Source of the DNA: JBCBXA01 sp039816825
GTDB taxonomy: Bacteria > Pseudomonadota > Alphaproteobacteria > Rhizobiales > Rhizobiaceae
DNA: 64,000 nucleotides
Direction of reading: 5' to 3'
Assembly (NCBI GenBank): GCA_039816825.1
Contig: JBCBXA010000004.1
Span: 24,552 to 88,551 of the forward strand
Shown piece after piece: positions 9,959 through 18,199 of the stretch; within the stretch, counting starts at the first letter, position 1, and each line of letters opens with the position of its first letter. The translations under genes were made by a program, and so were the position numbers. Under the pieces are notes generated by a model. It had not been told where the DNA came from, searched no databases, and saw only the letters and a program-made list of their open reading frames with translations.

Positions 9959-11131
9959 TGTTTCTTTCAGAACGGCAGCAATCGCTGCTTCTGAGGCTGC
10001 GTCTTTCTCAGCACGTGCTATCCAGCCGCCGCCCAGGACACGTGTGTCCGCGGCATCATCTTCATAGAACACCGCAGCCTGGCCGGGGGCGATGCCAGCA
10101 TCTCCAGCCGTCAGTTCGACATAAGGACCGTCGGTCCCCATGAAAAGCCGCGCTTCGGCTGGCGGCCGGGTGGAACGCACCTTCACAAAGATAGGCAGCC
10201 CTTCTTTCGGGGTTTCCTCAATGGGGAAATCGCCGAGCCAGTTCACGTCCCTAAGCCAGATGCGATGAACGCCCAGCGCCTCCTTGGGGCCAACGATCAC
10301 CCGATTAGCCATTCGATCCAGATGCACAACATAGATCGGTTCGCCGGCGGACACTCCAATGCCCCGCCTCTGGCCAATCGTGAAGTTCACGATGCCCTCA
10401 TGGCGCCCGAGCACCCGGCCATCCATATGCACAATATCGCCTGCAACCATGGCTGCGGGATTGAGCTTGGCGATCACATCTGAATATTTGCCCTGCGGGA
10501 CAAAACAGATGTCCTGACTGTCCGGCTTGTTGGCCACTTCAATGCCGAGCTCATGGGCCAGTTCACGGGTCTCAGCTTTGGTTTTTCCGCCCAGCGGAAA
10601 GCGAACATAGTCGATCTGATCCTGCGTCGTGGCGAACAGGAAGTAGCTCTGATCACGGCTGTCATCGATGGGGCGCAGCAGAATGCGTTTGTTCCCGTGC
10701 TGGCGCGCGCGAATGTAGTGACCGGTGGCCAGTGCATCGGCACCCAGTTTCTTGGCCGTGTCCAGCAGGTCGACAAATTTCACCGTCTGGTTGCAGCTCA
10801 CGCAGGGTATGGGCGTTTCGCCCGCCTCATAGGCTGCGGCAAAGGGTTCGATCACGGCTTCGCGGAACCGCTCTTCATAGTCCAGCACATAGTGGGGAAA
10901 TCCAAGGCGCTCAGCCACCATGCGCGCGTCGTGAATGTCTTGGCCGGCGCAACAGGCGCCCTTCTTCTTCACGGCTTCGCCGTGATTGTAGAGCTGAAGC
11001 GTGACGCCGATGACGTCATAGCCTTCGTGATGAAGGAGACCGGCGACCACGGACGAGTCCACGCCGCCAGACATGGCAACCACCACGCGCGTGTCTTCAG
11101 GGCGACCGGGCAGGTCGAGTGAGTTGAGCAT
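9947..11131 (-). CDS. mnmA: tRNA-specific 2-thiouridylase MnmA
   Basis: A 394-residue enzyme that adenylates and thiolates U34 of Lys, Glu and Gln tRNAs. It shows the PP-loop [17 protein letters not shown] near residue 17, the catalytic cysteine in [11 protein letters not shown] and the second in [10 protein letters not shown], which form the persulfide/disulfide pair, followed by the beta-barrel C-terminal domain. I chose the ATG at 11131; the open frame runs 30 codons further upstream without family resemblance. It is transcribed away from fliK, with 243 bases between the two starts, and converges on trxA. Confidence 0.95.
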   Translation of the reverse strand: MLNSLDLPGRPEDTRVVVAMSGGVDSSVVAGLLHHEGYDVIGVTLQLYNHGEAVKKKGACCAGQDIHDARMVAERLGFPHYVLDYEERFREAVIEPFAAAYEAGETPIPCVSCNQTVKFVDLLDTAKKLGADALATGHYIRARQHGNKRILLRPIDDSRDQSYFLFATTQDQIDYVRFPLGGKTKAETRELAHELGIEVANKPDSQDICFVPQGKYSDVIAKLNPAAMVAGDIVHMDGRVLGRHEGIVNFTIGQRRGIGVSAGEPIYVVHLDRMANRVIVGPKEALGVHRIWLRDVNWLGDFPIEETPKEGLPIFVKVRSTRPPAEARLFMGTDGPYVELTAGDAGIAPGQAAVFYEDDAADTRVLGGGWIARAEKDAASEAAIAAVLKETEAA

Positions 11132-11216
11132 CGTCTGTCCACCGAGGTTAAGGGTCGGGTTCAAGTTTCGGCGGATATGGCACGGTGCGATGGCATCAAC
11201 AAGATGGGGGTGGCTG

Positions 11217-11229
11217 GGCATTTTTTGCC
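11217..11229. promoter_or_regulatory. Candidate FlbD (ftr-like) activator site upstream of fliK
   Basis: A GGCA-TTTTT-TGCC inverted repeat sits about 95-105 bases upstream of the sigma-54 -24 element of fliK, the usual distance for an enhancer site bound by FlbD. It resembles the CGGCAA-type core of Caulobacter ftr elements as I recall them, but the match is by eye and unproven. Confidence 0.35.
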
Positions 11230-11323
11230 GGGATGAGCGCCATCGGGCTTGGATTTGCCGGTCTCCTCTACGGGCATGCTCCGGAAAAGGCTTGTTATGA
11301 TTGACGTTTCTGCGCTGCTAAGC

Positions 11324-11339
11324 TGGCACGCCGCTTGCA
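11324..11339 (+). promoter_or_regulatory. Sigma-54 promoter of fliK-flgD
   Basis: TGGCACG-CCGC-TTGCA matches the sigma-54 -24/-12 consensus (TGGCACG-N4-TTGCW) at every defined position and with exact spacing. The expected transcript start, about 12 bases downstream, leaves a ~24-base leader before the fliK ATG at 11375. Flagellar class III operons in Caulobacter use such promoters with FlbD, whose gene is in this window. Confidence 0.85.
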
Positions 11340-11374
11340 ATTCATGTGGCAGTGAGTTGCGTTGAAGGTGCGTT

Positions 11375-12847
11375 ATGACCGACATTCAGTCCCTGCTGCC
11401 CATGCAGAACATCAAAATCAGCAAGCCAAATGCAAACCAGCTGCGGGCCCCTGAACCGGACCGCCGCGAAGCAGATGGTTCTGACAGACGCTCTGAGAGC
11501 CGACAGGAGAGCCGGGAAGATCGGCTCAAGGCAGATCGGAGCGCCCGGGACGATGAGCGCCGTGCGGACAGGGCGGATCGCGGAGAGCGTTCCGAGCGGT
11601 CTGAGCGGAGTGACCGGGCAAACAAGAATGACGACGCCAGGGCTTCTGATACGGCGGAAGCGCAGGACACTTCTGCCAGTAGCGCGCTGGACGGCACCGT
11701 CGACGCCCCCATCAAGACCTTCGAAGCCTTGTTGAACGCGGAGATGCCTCAGGCTGATGGCGCGGATACACCTCTCACACCCCAGCTTCTGGCAGAAGCC
11801 GCCGAAATCGATCCGCAACTGATCGAACAGTCCGCGGTTTCTCCTTCAACATTGACAGGGCAGCAGCTGATTTCTTCGACTTCAATTGCAGCCCTGACCG
11901 CTGCAACCCAGCCGAAGACCGGAACGCCTTCGACGCAGATGGGCTCTACCCCCCTCGCTGGAACGATTCAGCCAGGCAGCCAGCCGACCACCAATACGCC
12001 GCAACAAGCCAACCCATTGGCTGCGCCTGCTGACGGTGGCGTTGCGCCAGTGGGTGGCGTCGATGTGACGGCTGTCAGCGATGACCAATTGTTTGTCCCT
12101 CGAACGCCGACCGAGGGTGGAGTGGCTGGCCCGCGAGGAGCCCCGGCCTGGGTGACTGAGCCTTCCGCGCCTTCATCACCTGCGTCCCCACACCCTGCAG
12201 CGCCTGTTCTCGGGTCTGTGGCCAGTGTTGCAACCAGTGTTCAGGCAAAGATGTCGGCCTCCCCTGATGGAGCGGACATTGCGGTGGATGGAGAACCGGC
12301 ACCCAACACGAATGGCCAGTCGGGAGCCGGTGCAACCAACTCCGAAAGTGCGCGCGCCAACAACGCCGCGACGGCTGCACGGGATCCGATCCTGGCCCAC
12401 CGCGCCATGAACCAGGCTGGCATGGAGATCGCGCGCGCCATTCAGGGCGGTCGATCTCACTTTGAAATCAAGCTTGATCCGCCCGAACTGGGGCGCATCG
12501 AAGTCCGCATGATGATGGATAAAGAGAAAGCCCAGGCACGCATGACCGTGGAGCGCCCTGAAACCCTCGACATGCTGATGCGCGACAAAACGCAACTGGA
12601 ACGGATTCTGTCCGCTTCTGGCGTTGAGCTGGAAGGCGGCATTGATCTCGAACTGATGGATCAGGGCGGTGAGCAGGCGTCCGGCTTCGAAGGAATGTTG
12701 TCTGAGGATGGTCGCCCCGAGACGCAAGCTGTCTCTGGATCTGAAGGCGATGCTTCCGGAGCCGAGCTTGAGGCTGTGTCCACTGATGTGATGGCCGCCA
12801 TCTCGGAGGCCGCGCGCAACCCATTTGCCCTAAACCGCATAGCTTGA
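11375..12847 (+). CDS. fliK: Flagellar hook-length control protein FliK
   Basis: A 490-residue protein with the typical FliK layout. The N-terminal two thirds is low-complexity and disordered: residues ~25-85 are packed with Arg, Asp, Glu and Ser, then an Ala/Pro/Thr/Gln-rich linker. The conserved C-terminal hook domain spans ~350-425 and includes FEIKLDPPELGRIEVRMMM and LERILSASGVELEGG. FliK measures hook length and switches export specificity through FlhB. The ATG at 11375 follows GAAGGTG. It is 12 bases upstream of flgD and both are downstream of the sigma-54 promoter at 11324. The N-terminus would be hard to recognise alone; the C-terminus and context settle the call. Confidence 0.9.
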   Translation: MTDIQSLLPMQNIKISKPNANQLRAPEPDRREADGSDRRSESRQESREDRLKADRSARDDERRADRADRGERSERSERSDRANKNDDARASDTAEAQDTSASSALDGTVDAPIKTFEALLNAEMPQADGADTPLTPQLLAEAAEIDPQLIEQSAVSPSTLTGQQLISSTSIAALTAATQPKTGTPSTQMGSTPLAGTIQPGSQPTTNTPQQANPLAAPADGGVAPVGGVDVTAVSDDQLFVPRTPTEGGVAGPRGAPAWVTEPSAPSSPASPHPAAPVLGSVASVATSVQAKMSASPDGADIAVDGEPAPNTNGQSGAGATNSESARANNAATAARDPILAHRAMNQAGMEIARAIQGGRSHFEIKLDPPELGRIEVRMMMDKEKAQARMTVERPETLDMLMRDKTQLERILSASGVELEGGIDLELMDQGGEQASGFEGMLSEDGRPETQAVSGSEGDASGAELEAVSTDVMAAISEAARNPFALNRIA

Positions 12848-12859
12848 TCGGAGAGCGCA

Positions 12860-13537
12860 ATGACCGACGCTATCTCGGGACTGACCACAGCTTCCATCGC
12901 CGCCGCCAATTCGGATGCAAGCAAGGCCACCAGCGACCGCACGAAGCTGGTCGATGATTACGACGCCTTCCTCACCTTGCTGACGGCACAGTTGCAGAAC
13001 CAGAACCCGCTGGAGCCGATGGACTCCAAAGAATTCACCGACCAGCTGACGCAATTCTCCGGCGTTGAGCAATCCATTCAGACCAACTCGTTGCTTGAAG
13101 ACATGATCAAGAGCCAGCAGGCTGCCAGTGCCTCGGCTCTTGTTGGCTATCTTGGCAACACGATCACCGCTGAGGGTAACGCCACCCGCCTGGAGAATGG
13201 TGAGGCCAATTGGAGTTACGATGTTCAGGGTGCCGCCAGCACCGCCAGCATTGTGGTGCGCAACTCGGCAGGGGCTCCGGTCTTCCGACAGGACATTCCG
13301 ACCAGTCAGGGCGTGCACGGCTTTGCCTGGGACGGGAAGAGCGACAATGGCAGCCAGAATCCAGATGGCATCTATTCCATCGCCGTCGAGGCAACGGATG
13401 CCGATGGGAACGTCATCCCCGTCAGAACAGAAATCAGCGGCCGTGTTGATGGAATTGACATGACCGGTGGAACGCCAACATTGGCAATCGGCAGTGCAAC
13501 GTTCCCGGTTTCGTCGGTGCGTTCGGTCAGCATTTAA
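12860..13537 (+). CDS. flgD: Flagellar hook-capping protein FlgD
   Basis: A 225-residue protein with the FlgD N-terminal signature around residues 30-70: FLTLLTAQLQNQNPLEPMDS and FTDQLTQFSGVEQSIQTN. The C-terminal half (GFAWDGKSDNGSQNPDGIYS) is the FlgD immunoglobulin/tudor-like region. FlgD forms the cap under which hook subunits assemble in the periplasm/exterior and is itself exported. It lies 12 bases after fliK and has a GGAGAG ribosome binding site, so the two form one transcription unit. In Caulobacter flgD also neighbours sciP, as here. Confidence 0.95.
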   Translation: MTDAISGLTTASIAAANSDASKATSDRTKLVDDYDAFLTLLTAQLQNQNPLEPMDSKEFTDQLTQFSGVEQSIQTNSLLEDMIKSQQAASASALVGYLGNTITAEGNATRLENGEANWSYDVQGAASTASIVVRNSAGAPVFRQDIPTSQGVHGFAWDGKSDNGSQNPDGIYSIAVEATDADGNVIPVRTEISGRVDGIDMTGGTPTLAIGSATFPVSSVRSVSI

Positions 13538-13606
13538 GTGCTAGTTGAGGCGACGAAGCTTGGCTTCGGGGCGCTAGGCAAGTCTTACCCATTTCTTGCA
13601 CACCCC

Positions 13607-13621
13607 TTAGGCAAAAATTAG
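13607..13621 (+). promoter_or_regulatory. Candidate CtrA-binding site upstream of sciP
   Basis: TTAG-GCAAAAA-TTAG has the 4-7-4 architecture of the CtrA consensus TTAA-N7-TTAA, with one mismatch per half. It lies 58-72 bases before the sciP ATG. In Caulobacter sciP is activated by CtrA, which makes the site plausible, but it is not a full match. Confidence 0.4.
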
Positions 13622-13678
13622 CTTTCCGCCCGTACTCTAAAGTCTCAATCGGTTTTGAGCGTTTTGTAGAGAGTACCT

Positions 13679-13957
13679 ATGACCGACGTGATACGTCCCC
13701 GCGTGAAATACGTGATCGGGCCGGACGGAAGTCCCCTGACGATCGCGGATCTTCCGCCCTCCAATACCCGCCGCTGGGTCATTCGCCGTAAGGCGGAAGT
13801 CGTGGCAGCCGTGCGCGGCGGTCTCCTCAGCCTCGACGAGGCCTGCAAGCGTTACACGCTGACGGTCGAAGAGTTTCTGGGGTGGCAGCAGAGCATTGAG
13901 GATCATGGCCTAGCCGGTTTGCGCACCACACAAATTCAAAAGTACCGCCCGAACTAA
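13679..13957 (+). CDS. sciP: SciP, small CtrA inhibitory protein (DUF1153 family)
   Basis: A 92-residue DUF1153 protein with a winged/helix-turn-helix DNA-binding core: VIGPDGSPLTIADLPPSNTR, WVIRRKAEVVAAV and LSLDEACKRYTLTVEEFLGW are the family hallmarks. In Caulobacter SciP accumulates in G1, binds CtrA and DNA, and shuts off CtrA-activated genes, including flagellar ones. Its place between flgD and fliF matches my memory of the Caulobacter order. The gene has its own upstream region with a CtrA-like box and a downstream terminator, so it appears to be monocistronic. Family identity is strong; the cell-cycle role here is inferred. Confidence 0.92.
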   Translation: MTDVIRPRVKYVIGPDGSPLTIADLPPSNTRRWVIRRKAEVVAAVRGGLLSLDEACKRYTLTVEEFLGWQQSIEDHGLAGLRTTQIQKYRPN

Positions 13958-13985
13958 ACAGACGGGCGCCCTATTTGGCCTTGCA

Positions 13986-14016
13986 GCCGACCTCCTGACC
14001 GGAGCGTCGGCTTTTT
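13986..14016 (+). terminator. Rho-independent terminator after sciP
   Basis: A GCCGACCTCC arm pairs with GGAGCGTCGGC (one bulged C) around a TGACC loop and is followed directly by TTTTT. It separates sciP from the fliF promoter region. Confidence 0.75.
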
Positions 14017-14047
14017 GGTGTTGTTCTCAGGAAATAGCCTCCCCGCA

Positions 14048-14062
14048 TTAACCGGCCATTTA
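14048..14062 (+). promoter_or_regulatory. Candidate CtrA-binding site upstream of fliF
   Basis: TTAA-CCGGCCA-TTTA matches the CtrA box TTAA-N7-TTAA at seven of eight defined bases with exact spacing, and CC follows the second half. It lies ~100-150 bases before fliF. The Caulobacter fliF operon is a classical CtrA target, so position and motif agree. Confidence 0.6.
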
Positions 14063-14204
14063 CCATGATGTCGGCAAAGTTTGCCTAGTGAAGGGGCGCG
14101 CCCGGAAAGCGCGGATCCCACACTCAAGTCAGACAATTGGCAGAAGGCCATAGGTCGGCATGTCAGGGCCCTTCGGGCTTGGTGCGGACAGGGGAAAGTG
14201 CGTC

Positions 14205-15812
14205 TTGGACAATATCATCACCTTCGTGAGAACCGTAGGTCCGGGGCGTATAGGTGCCATGGCAGCCGTTTCGGTGATGCTGGTGGGTTTCTTTGCCCTC
14301 ATCATTGGAAGGGTCGCCGCGCCTTCCATGTCCGTCCTCTACTCTGACCTTTCGACCCAGGACGCATCGGCCATTGTGCGGGAACTGGCCGCCCAGAACA
14401 TCCCCCACGCTCTGACGGGTGATGGAACAACGATCACGGTGCCCGAGGCCAATATCGCGTCAGCCCGCATGAGCCTTGCCGAGATCGGCCTGCCAGCCGG
14501 CGGCAATCTCGGCTATGAAATTTTCGACAAAGCGCAAAGCTTCGGAACGTCCAGCTTCCTGCAGAACGTCAATCATCTGCGCGCCATGGAAGGGGAACTC
14601 TCCCGTTCCATCTCGTCTCTGCGCAACGTCGCCCAGGCACGCGTCCATCTGGCGATTCCTGAGCGCCAGCTCTTTGTGCGAGAGCAACGGGAGCCCACGG
14701 CTTCGATTGTTCTGAAAGTCCGGGGCCAGATCGAGAAGTCCGAAACCCGCGCCATCCAGCACCTGGTTTCCAGCGCGGTGGAGGGATTGAAACCGACCCG
14801 TGTTTCGATCGTGGATGAGACGGGCCGCCTGCTGGCGTCCGGATCAGGTGAGGGCGAAGATGGGCTGGGCACCGCGCTTCTCGATGAGCGCGAGCAGCGT
14901 ATGGAAGGTCGTCTCCGCGACCAGGTGACGGAGATCGTTTCGTCGGTCGTTGGCCCGGGCCGAGCTCGTGTGCAGATGTCGGTCGACCTCGACCACAACC
15001 GCGTCACTCAGACCTCTGACACCTATGACCCCGACGGTCAGGTTGTCCGGTCCACACAGACGCGAACTGAAAACAATGCGATCAACCAACCCGCTAACAA
15101 TGGCGGGGTGACTGCCGGAAACCAGCTGCCCAATGGCGGCGGCAACGGTGGTGATGGCAGTTTGGAGAATGAGCTCTCCGAGCGCGAAGAAGAGACGGTC
15201 AATTACGAGATATCCAAGACGTCGCGGACTCAGATCACTGAGGCTGGCGCCGTCGAACGCCTGTCTGTGGCAGTGCTCGTCGATGGTCGCTACACGCCGG
15301 ACGGCAATGGCGGCTTCACTTACGCGCCGCGTGATGATGCCGAATTGGCGCAGATTGCAGCGCTCGTTCGCTCCGCCGTCGGCTTCAATGCGGATCGCGG
15401 CGACACTGTTGAGGTTGTGAACCTTCGCTTCCACCAGTCCCCGGATGCAGCGCTGCTTGCGGAGGCCGGTCAGGCCGGCATGTTTGGTCTGCAAAAAGCA
15501 GATCTGTTTCAGATTGCCGAATGGGTGGTCCTGTTTCTCATAACCGCCATCGTGTCTCTGGTCGCCATCCGCCCGCTGATCAGACGTGTCATTGAACCTG
15601 AACAGGCGCCACTGCTCACCAGCCAGGAAATGGCCCTTCAGGCTGAAGCGGCGGCTGCCGCCAGCGCTGATGCCACAAACCAACAGATTGCGGACGCCGT
15701 GAAAGATGGCGAACTGCAGGCCGAAACCATGGCTCAGGTCGGTGCTCTGATTGCCGAGAAGCCTGCTCAGGCCTCCGCCATCGTGCGGTCATGGGCGGCG
15801 GAGGCTGCGTGA
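14205..15812 (+). CDS. fliF: Flagellar MS-ring protein FliF
   Basis: A 535-residue protein forming the membrane-supramembrane ring on which the flagellum is built. A transmembrane segment (VSMMLVGFFALIIG-like, residues ~20-38) is followed by the secretin/YscJ-like ring-building motifs ALTGDGTTITVPEANIASAR and GYEIFDKAQSFGTSSFLQNV. A second transmembrane segment (WVVLFLITAIVSLVAI) near residue 450 precedes the cytoplasmic FliG-binding tail. I chose TTG at 14205 because GGGGAAAG stands seven bases upstream and the product begins LDNIITFVRTVGP, like other FliFs; an ATG at 14160 would add 15 residues with a weaker ribosome site. It heads the fliF-fliG-fliH-fliN-flbD run. Confidence 0.93.
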   Translation: MDNIITFVRTVGPGRIGAMAAVSVMLVGFFALIIGRVAAPSMSVLYSDLSTQDASAIVRELAAQNIPHALTGDGTTITVPEANIASARMSLAEIGLPAGGNLGYEIFDKAQSFGTSSFLQNVNHLRAMEGELSRSISSLRNVAQARVHLAIPERQLFVREQREPTASIVLKVRGQIEKSETRAIQHLVSSAVEGLKPTRVSIVDETGRLLASGSGEGEDGLGTALLDEREQRMEGRLRDQVTEIVSSVVGPGRARVQMSVDLDHNRVTQTSDTYDPDGQVVRSTQTRTENNAINQPANNGGVTAGNQLPNGGGNGGDGSLENELSEREEETVNYEISKTSRTQITEAGAVERLSVAVLVDGRYTPDGNGGFTYAPRDDAELAQIAALVRSAVGFNADRGDTVEVVNLRFHQSPDAALLAEAGQAGMFGLQKADLFQIAEWVVLFLITAIVSLVAIRPLIRRVIEPEQAPLLTSQEMALQAEAAAAASADATNQQIADAVKDGELQAETMAQVGALIAEKPAQASAIVRSWAAEAA

Positions 15813-15847
15813 TGGCGATGCCGAACACAAAAGAGGTTTGCTAAGTC

Positions 15848-16924
15848 ATGGCCTCGAACGCAGTCACAGCATCCGGAGAGCCAGTTGGCGGATTGGATGG
15901 AACCGAGCTCGCCATTGATGATGGTCGCGGTCGGGAACTCGATGGCCTGGAGAAGGCCGCACTTCTGCTTCTGTCCCTCGGCGACAATGCTGCACCGATC
16001 TGGCAGAGCCTGTCGGAAGAAGAGATCCGTGACATCACCCTGACCATGGTGCGGCTCGGCAAGGTTACCGCCGAGATGGTGAACACGCTGTTTGTCGAGT
16101 TTGTTGGACAGATGTCCTCCAACGCCGTCTTCAACGGAAACATGGCGAACACCGAACAGCTCCTCAAAGGCGTTATGAGCGAGGAAAAAGTCGCCGCGCT
16201 CATGGAGGAGATCAAGGGCCCCGCCGGTCGCAACATGTGGGAGAAGCTCTCGGCTGTGCCGGAGCAGGTGCTCACCAACTACCTCAAGAACGAATACCCT
16301 CAGACTGTGGCGGTCATCCTGTCGAAAATTGACGTGGAACACGCCAGCCGGGTTCTGGCCCTGTTGCCGGACGATTTTTCCCTCGAAGTCGTGCATCGCA
16401 TGCTGCGGATGGAATCGGTTCAGAAGGACGTCATCGAGAAGGTTGAAGACACGCTGCGCAGCGAATTCATGTCCAACATTTCGGCCGGTCAGCGCCGGGA
16501 TGCGCACGAGCAGATGGCGGAGATCTTCAACTCGTTCGACCGCCAGACCGAAACCCGCTTTATGACCAATCTCGAAACGAGCGCCAAAGACGCCGCCGAG
16601 AAGATCAAGGCGTTGATGTTCACCTTCGATGATCTCACAAAGCTGGACCCGAGCGCCCTGCAGACGCTGCTTCAGGGTATTGAGAAGGACCAGCTGGGCC
16701 TCGCGCTCAAGGGCGCAAACGAGGAGGCGCGCGGTGTGTTCTTCTCCAACATGTCCCAGCGCGCAGCAAAGATGCTGCAGGACGATATGGAGGCCATGGG
16801 CCCGGTGCGCCTGAAAGATGTCGATGATGCTCAGACCCTGTTGGTCAACACCGCTAAGGACCTGGCGGCCAAGGGTGACATCATCATCTCTAAAAACAAG
16901 GGAGAGGATGAGCTGGTCTTCTGA
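15848..16924 (+). CDS. fliG: Flagellar motor switch protein FliG
   Basis: A 358-residue FliG with the N-terminal domain that binds FliF (LDGLEKAALLLLSLGDNAAP), the central armadillo region with EYPQTVAVILSKID near residue 150, and the C-terminal torque-generating domain (MFTFDDLTKLDPSALQTLLQ) whose charged helix meets the stators. It lies 35 bases after fliF and 15 before the FliH-like gene. It is part of the C-ring at the cytoplasmic face. The family assignment is certain and no key region is missing. Confidence 0.96.
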   Translation: MASNAVTASGEPVGGLDGTELAIDDGRGRELDGLEKAALLLLSLGDNAAPIWQSLSEEEIRDITLTMVRLGKVTAEMVNTLFVEFVGQMSSNAVFNGNMANTEQLLKGVMSEEKVAALMEEIKGPAGRNMWEKLSAVPEQVLTNYLKNEYPQTVAVILSKIDVEHASRVLALLPDDFSLEVVHRMLRMESVQKDVIEKVEDTLRSEFMSNISAGQRRDAHEQMAEIFNSFDRQTETRFMTNLETSAKDAAEKIKALMFTFDDLTKLDPSALQTLLQGIEKDQLGLALKGANEEARGVFFSNMSQRAAKMLQDDMEAMGPVRLKDVDDAQTLLVNTAKDLAAKGDIIISKNKGEDELVF

Positions 16925-16939
16925 CCGGCCTGACGCGTC

Positions 16940-17842
16940 ATGAGCCCTGAACATCGGCCACCTCAGTCCCATGCAACCAACCCGTTCTTTGCGGGCCTTC
17001 GGCGCGTGCCTGTCGAAGAAACACGTCCGTTCCAGACGGCGGCTGGAGGCGAGAGTGAAGACCTGCGTCCCTTTGAGTTCGGCTACGATATGGCCGCCGC
17101 CGAGACCGAGCCTTCGCTCCGTCCAATCCGTCTCACACAGGGTGAACTGGATGCCATGTTGGCAGCGGCAGAGGCCCGCGGTCGGGAAGCCGGCTTGCTG
17201 GAAGGTCGGACCGACCACGAGGCCCAGCAGCGCGACCGCCTCGAAAGCGCCGTCGCCTCGATTGCAACTGCCATGGTTGACGCCACCAAAGTGGCGCAGG
17301 CCACGGTCGAAGCACAGGCTGCGGATGCTGCTGAGCTTGGCTTCATGACAGGTCGCACGCTGGCGGCCCATCTGATAGCGCGCGAGCCCCATGCGGAGAT
17401 CATGGGCCTGATTGAAGACAGTGTGGATCAGTTGCGGGCTATGCCGCATCTGATCCTTAGGGTGGAGCCGGAGCTCTGCGAGGTGCTGCAACCCATGATG
17501 GAGGGTTTTGCCAGTCGCCACGGCCTGGATCATCCGCCAATGGTGATGCCGGACCGCGAAGTGGCCTGGGGCAATGCCCGCATCGACTGGGGTGATGGCG
17601 CCATCGTGCGCGACCATGACGAGACATTGCGAAAGATGGAGATGGCGGTTCGTGACTATGCCCGTGAGGCGGCGGCCCGTGCTGCCGCCCAAGCCGAACG
17701 GACAAGCCTGCTGGACAGACCTGCCAACGCGCCAGCCGCAGAAGCGACGGTGACCGAAGGCGCCCTGCCAAGCACCCCGCCGCCCAACTCGCCAACTGAC
17801 CTAGAAATGCCTGACTTACCGATGGAGCCCCATGATGGCTGA
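16940..17842 (+). CDS. fliH: FlbE/FliH-like flagellar export stator protein
   Basis: A 300-residue protein in the position of Caulobacter flbE (fliH) between fliG and fliN. The region LTQGELDAMLAAAEARGREA with alternating small residues, followed by a helical segment rich in Ala and Gln, and the central LRVEPELCEVLQPMMEGF resemble the FliH fold that binds the FliI ATPase. The C-terminus is proline-rich and variable. It overlaps fliN by 11 bases. Sequence conservation in this family is low, so context carries much of the assignment; an alternative label is simply FliH/SctL family. Confidence 0.8.
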   Translation: MSPEHRPPQSHATNPFFAGLRRVPVEETRPFQTAAGGESEDLRPFEFGYDMAAAETEPSLRPIRLTQGELDAMLAAAEARGREAGLLEGRTDHEAQQRDRLESAVASIATAMVDATKVAQATVEAQAADAAELGFMTGRTLAAHLIAREPHAEIMGLIEDSVDQLRAMPHLILRVEPELCEVLQPMMEGFASRHGLDHPPMVMPDREVAWGNARIDWGDGAIVRDHDETLRKMEMAVRDYAREAAARAAAQAERTSLLDRPANAPAAEATVTEGALPSTPPPNSPTDLEMPDLPMEPHDG

Positions 17843-18176
17843 CGAATTTGCAATTCCGGGAATGGAAGACCCGTCCGCCGTGCCACCTCCATCCGGTATG
17901 GATGGAGATGAGGGGGCGCCGGGTGGCATGAATGCCGCTGACCTCGAAAGCGTGTTTGATGTTCCGGTTCGAGTGTCCGCCATTCTGGGCCACACGCGCA
18001 TTCCCGTCTCGGAACTCCTGCGCCTGGATGAAGGCGTGGTCCTCGAGCTCGATCGCAAGGTGGGTGAGAGCATCGACTTGTACGTGAACAACCGCCTCGT
18101 GGCGCGGGGCGAAGTGGTGATGGTTGAGGACAAGCTTGGCGTCACCATGACCGAAATTATCGACGACCAGAAATAG
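17832..18176 (+). CDS. fliN: Flagellar motor switch protein FliN
   Basis: A 114-residue protein whose last 80 residues are a SpoA/FliN domain: LESVFDVPVRVSAILGHTRI, LLRLDEGVVLELDRKVGES and VNNRLVARGEVVMVEDKLGV. FliN builds the base of the C-ring with FliG and FliM. The first ~35 residues are Met/Gly/Pro-rich and variable. The ATG at 17832 follows GATGGAG and overlaps the fliH-like gene, suggesting coupled translation. It is 23 bases before flbD. Confidence 0.95.
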   Translation: MMADEFAIPGMEDPSAVPPPSGMDGDEGAPGGMNAADLESVFDVPVRVSAILGHTRIPVSELLRLDEGVVLELDRKVGESIDLYVNNRLVARGEVVMVEDKLGVTMTEIIDDQK

Positions 18177-18199
18177 ACAGAACCCAGAAGGGCATTGCC

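Noticed and set aside
15767..17692. A 641-codon open frame on the - strand
   Set aside because: It is antisense to fliG and fliH in a clear flagellar operon; the product is rich in His/Gln/Arg, as expected for a shadow frame.
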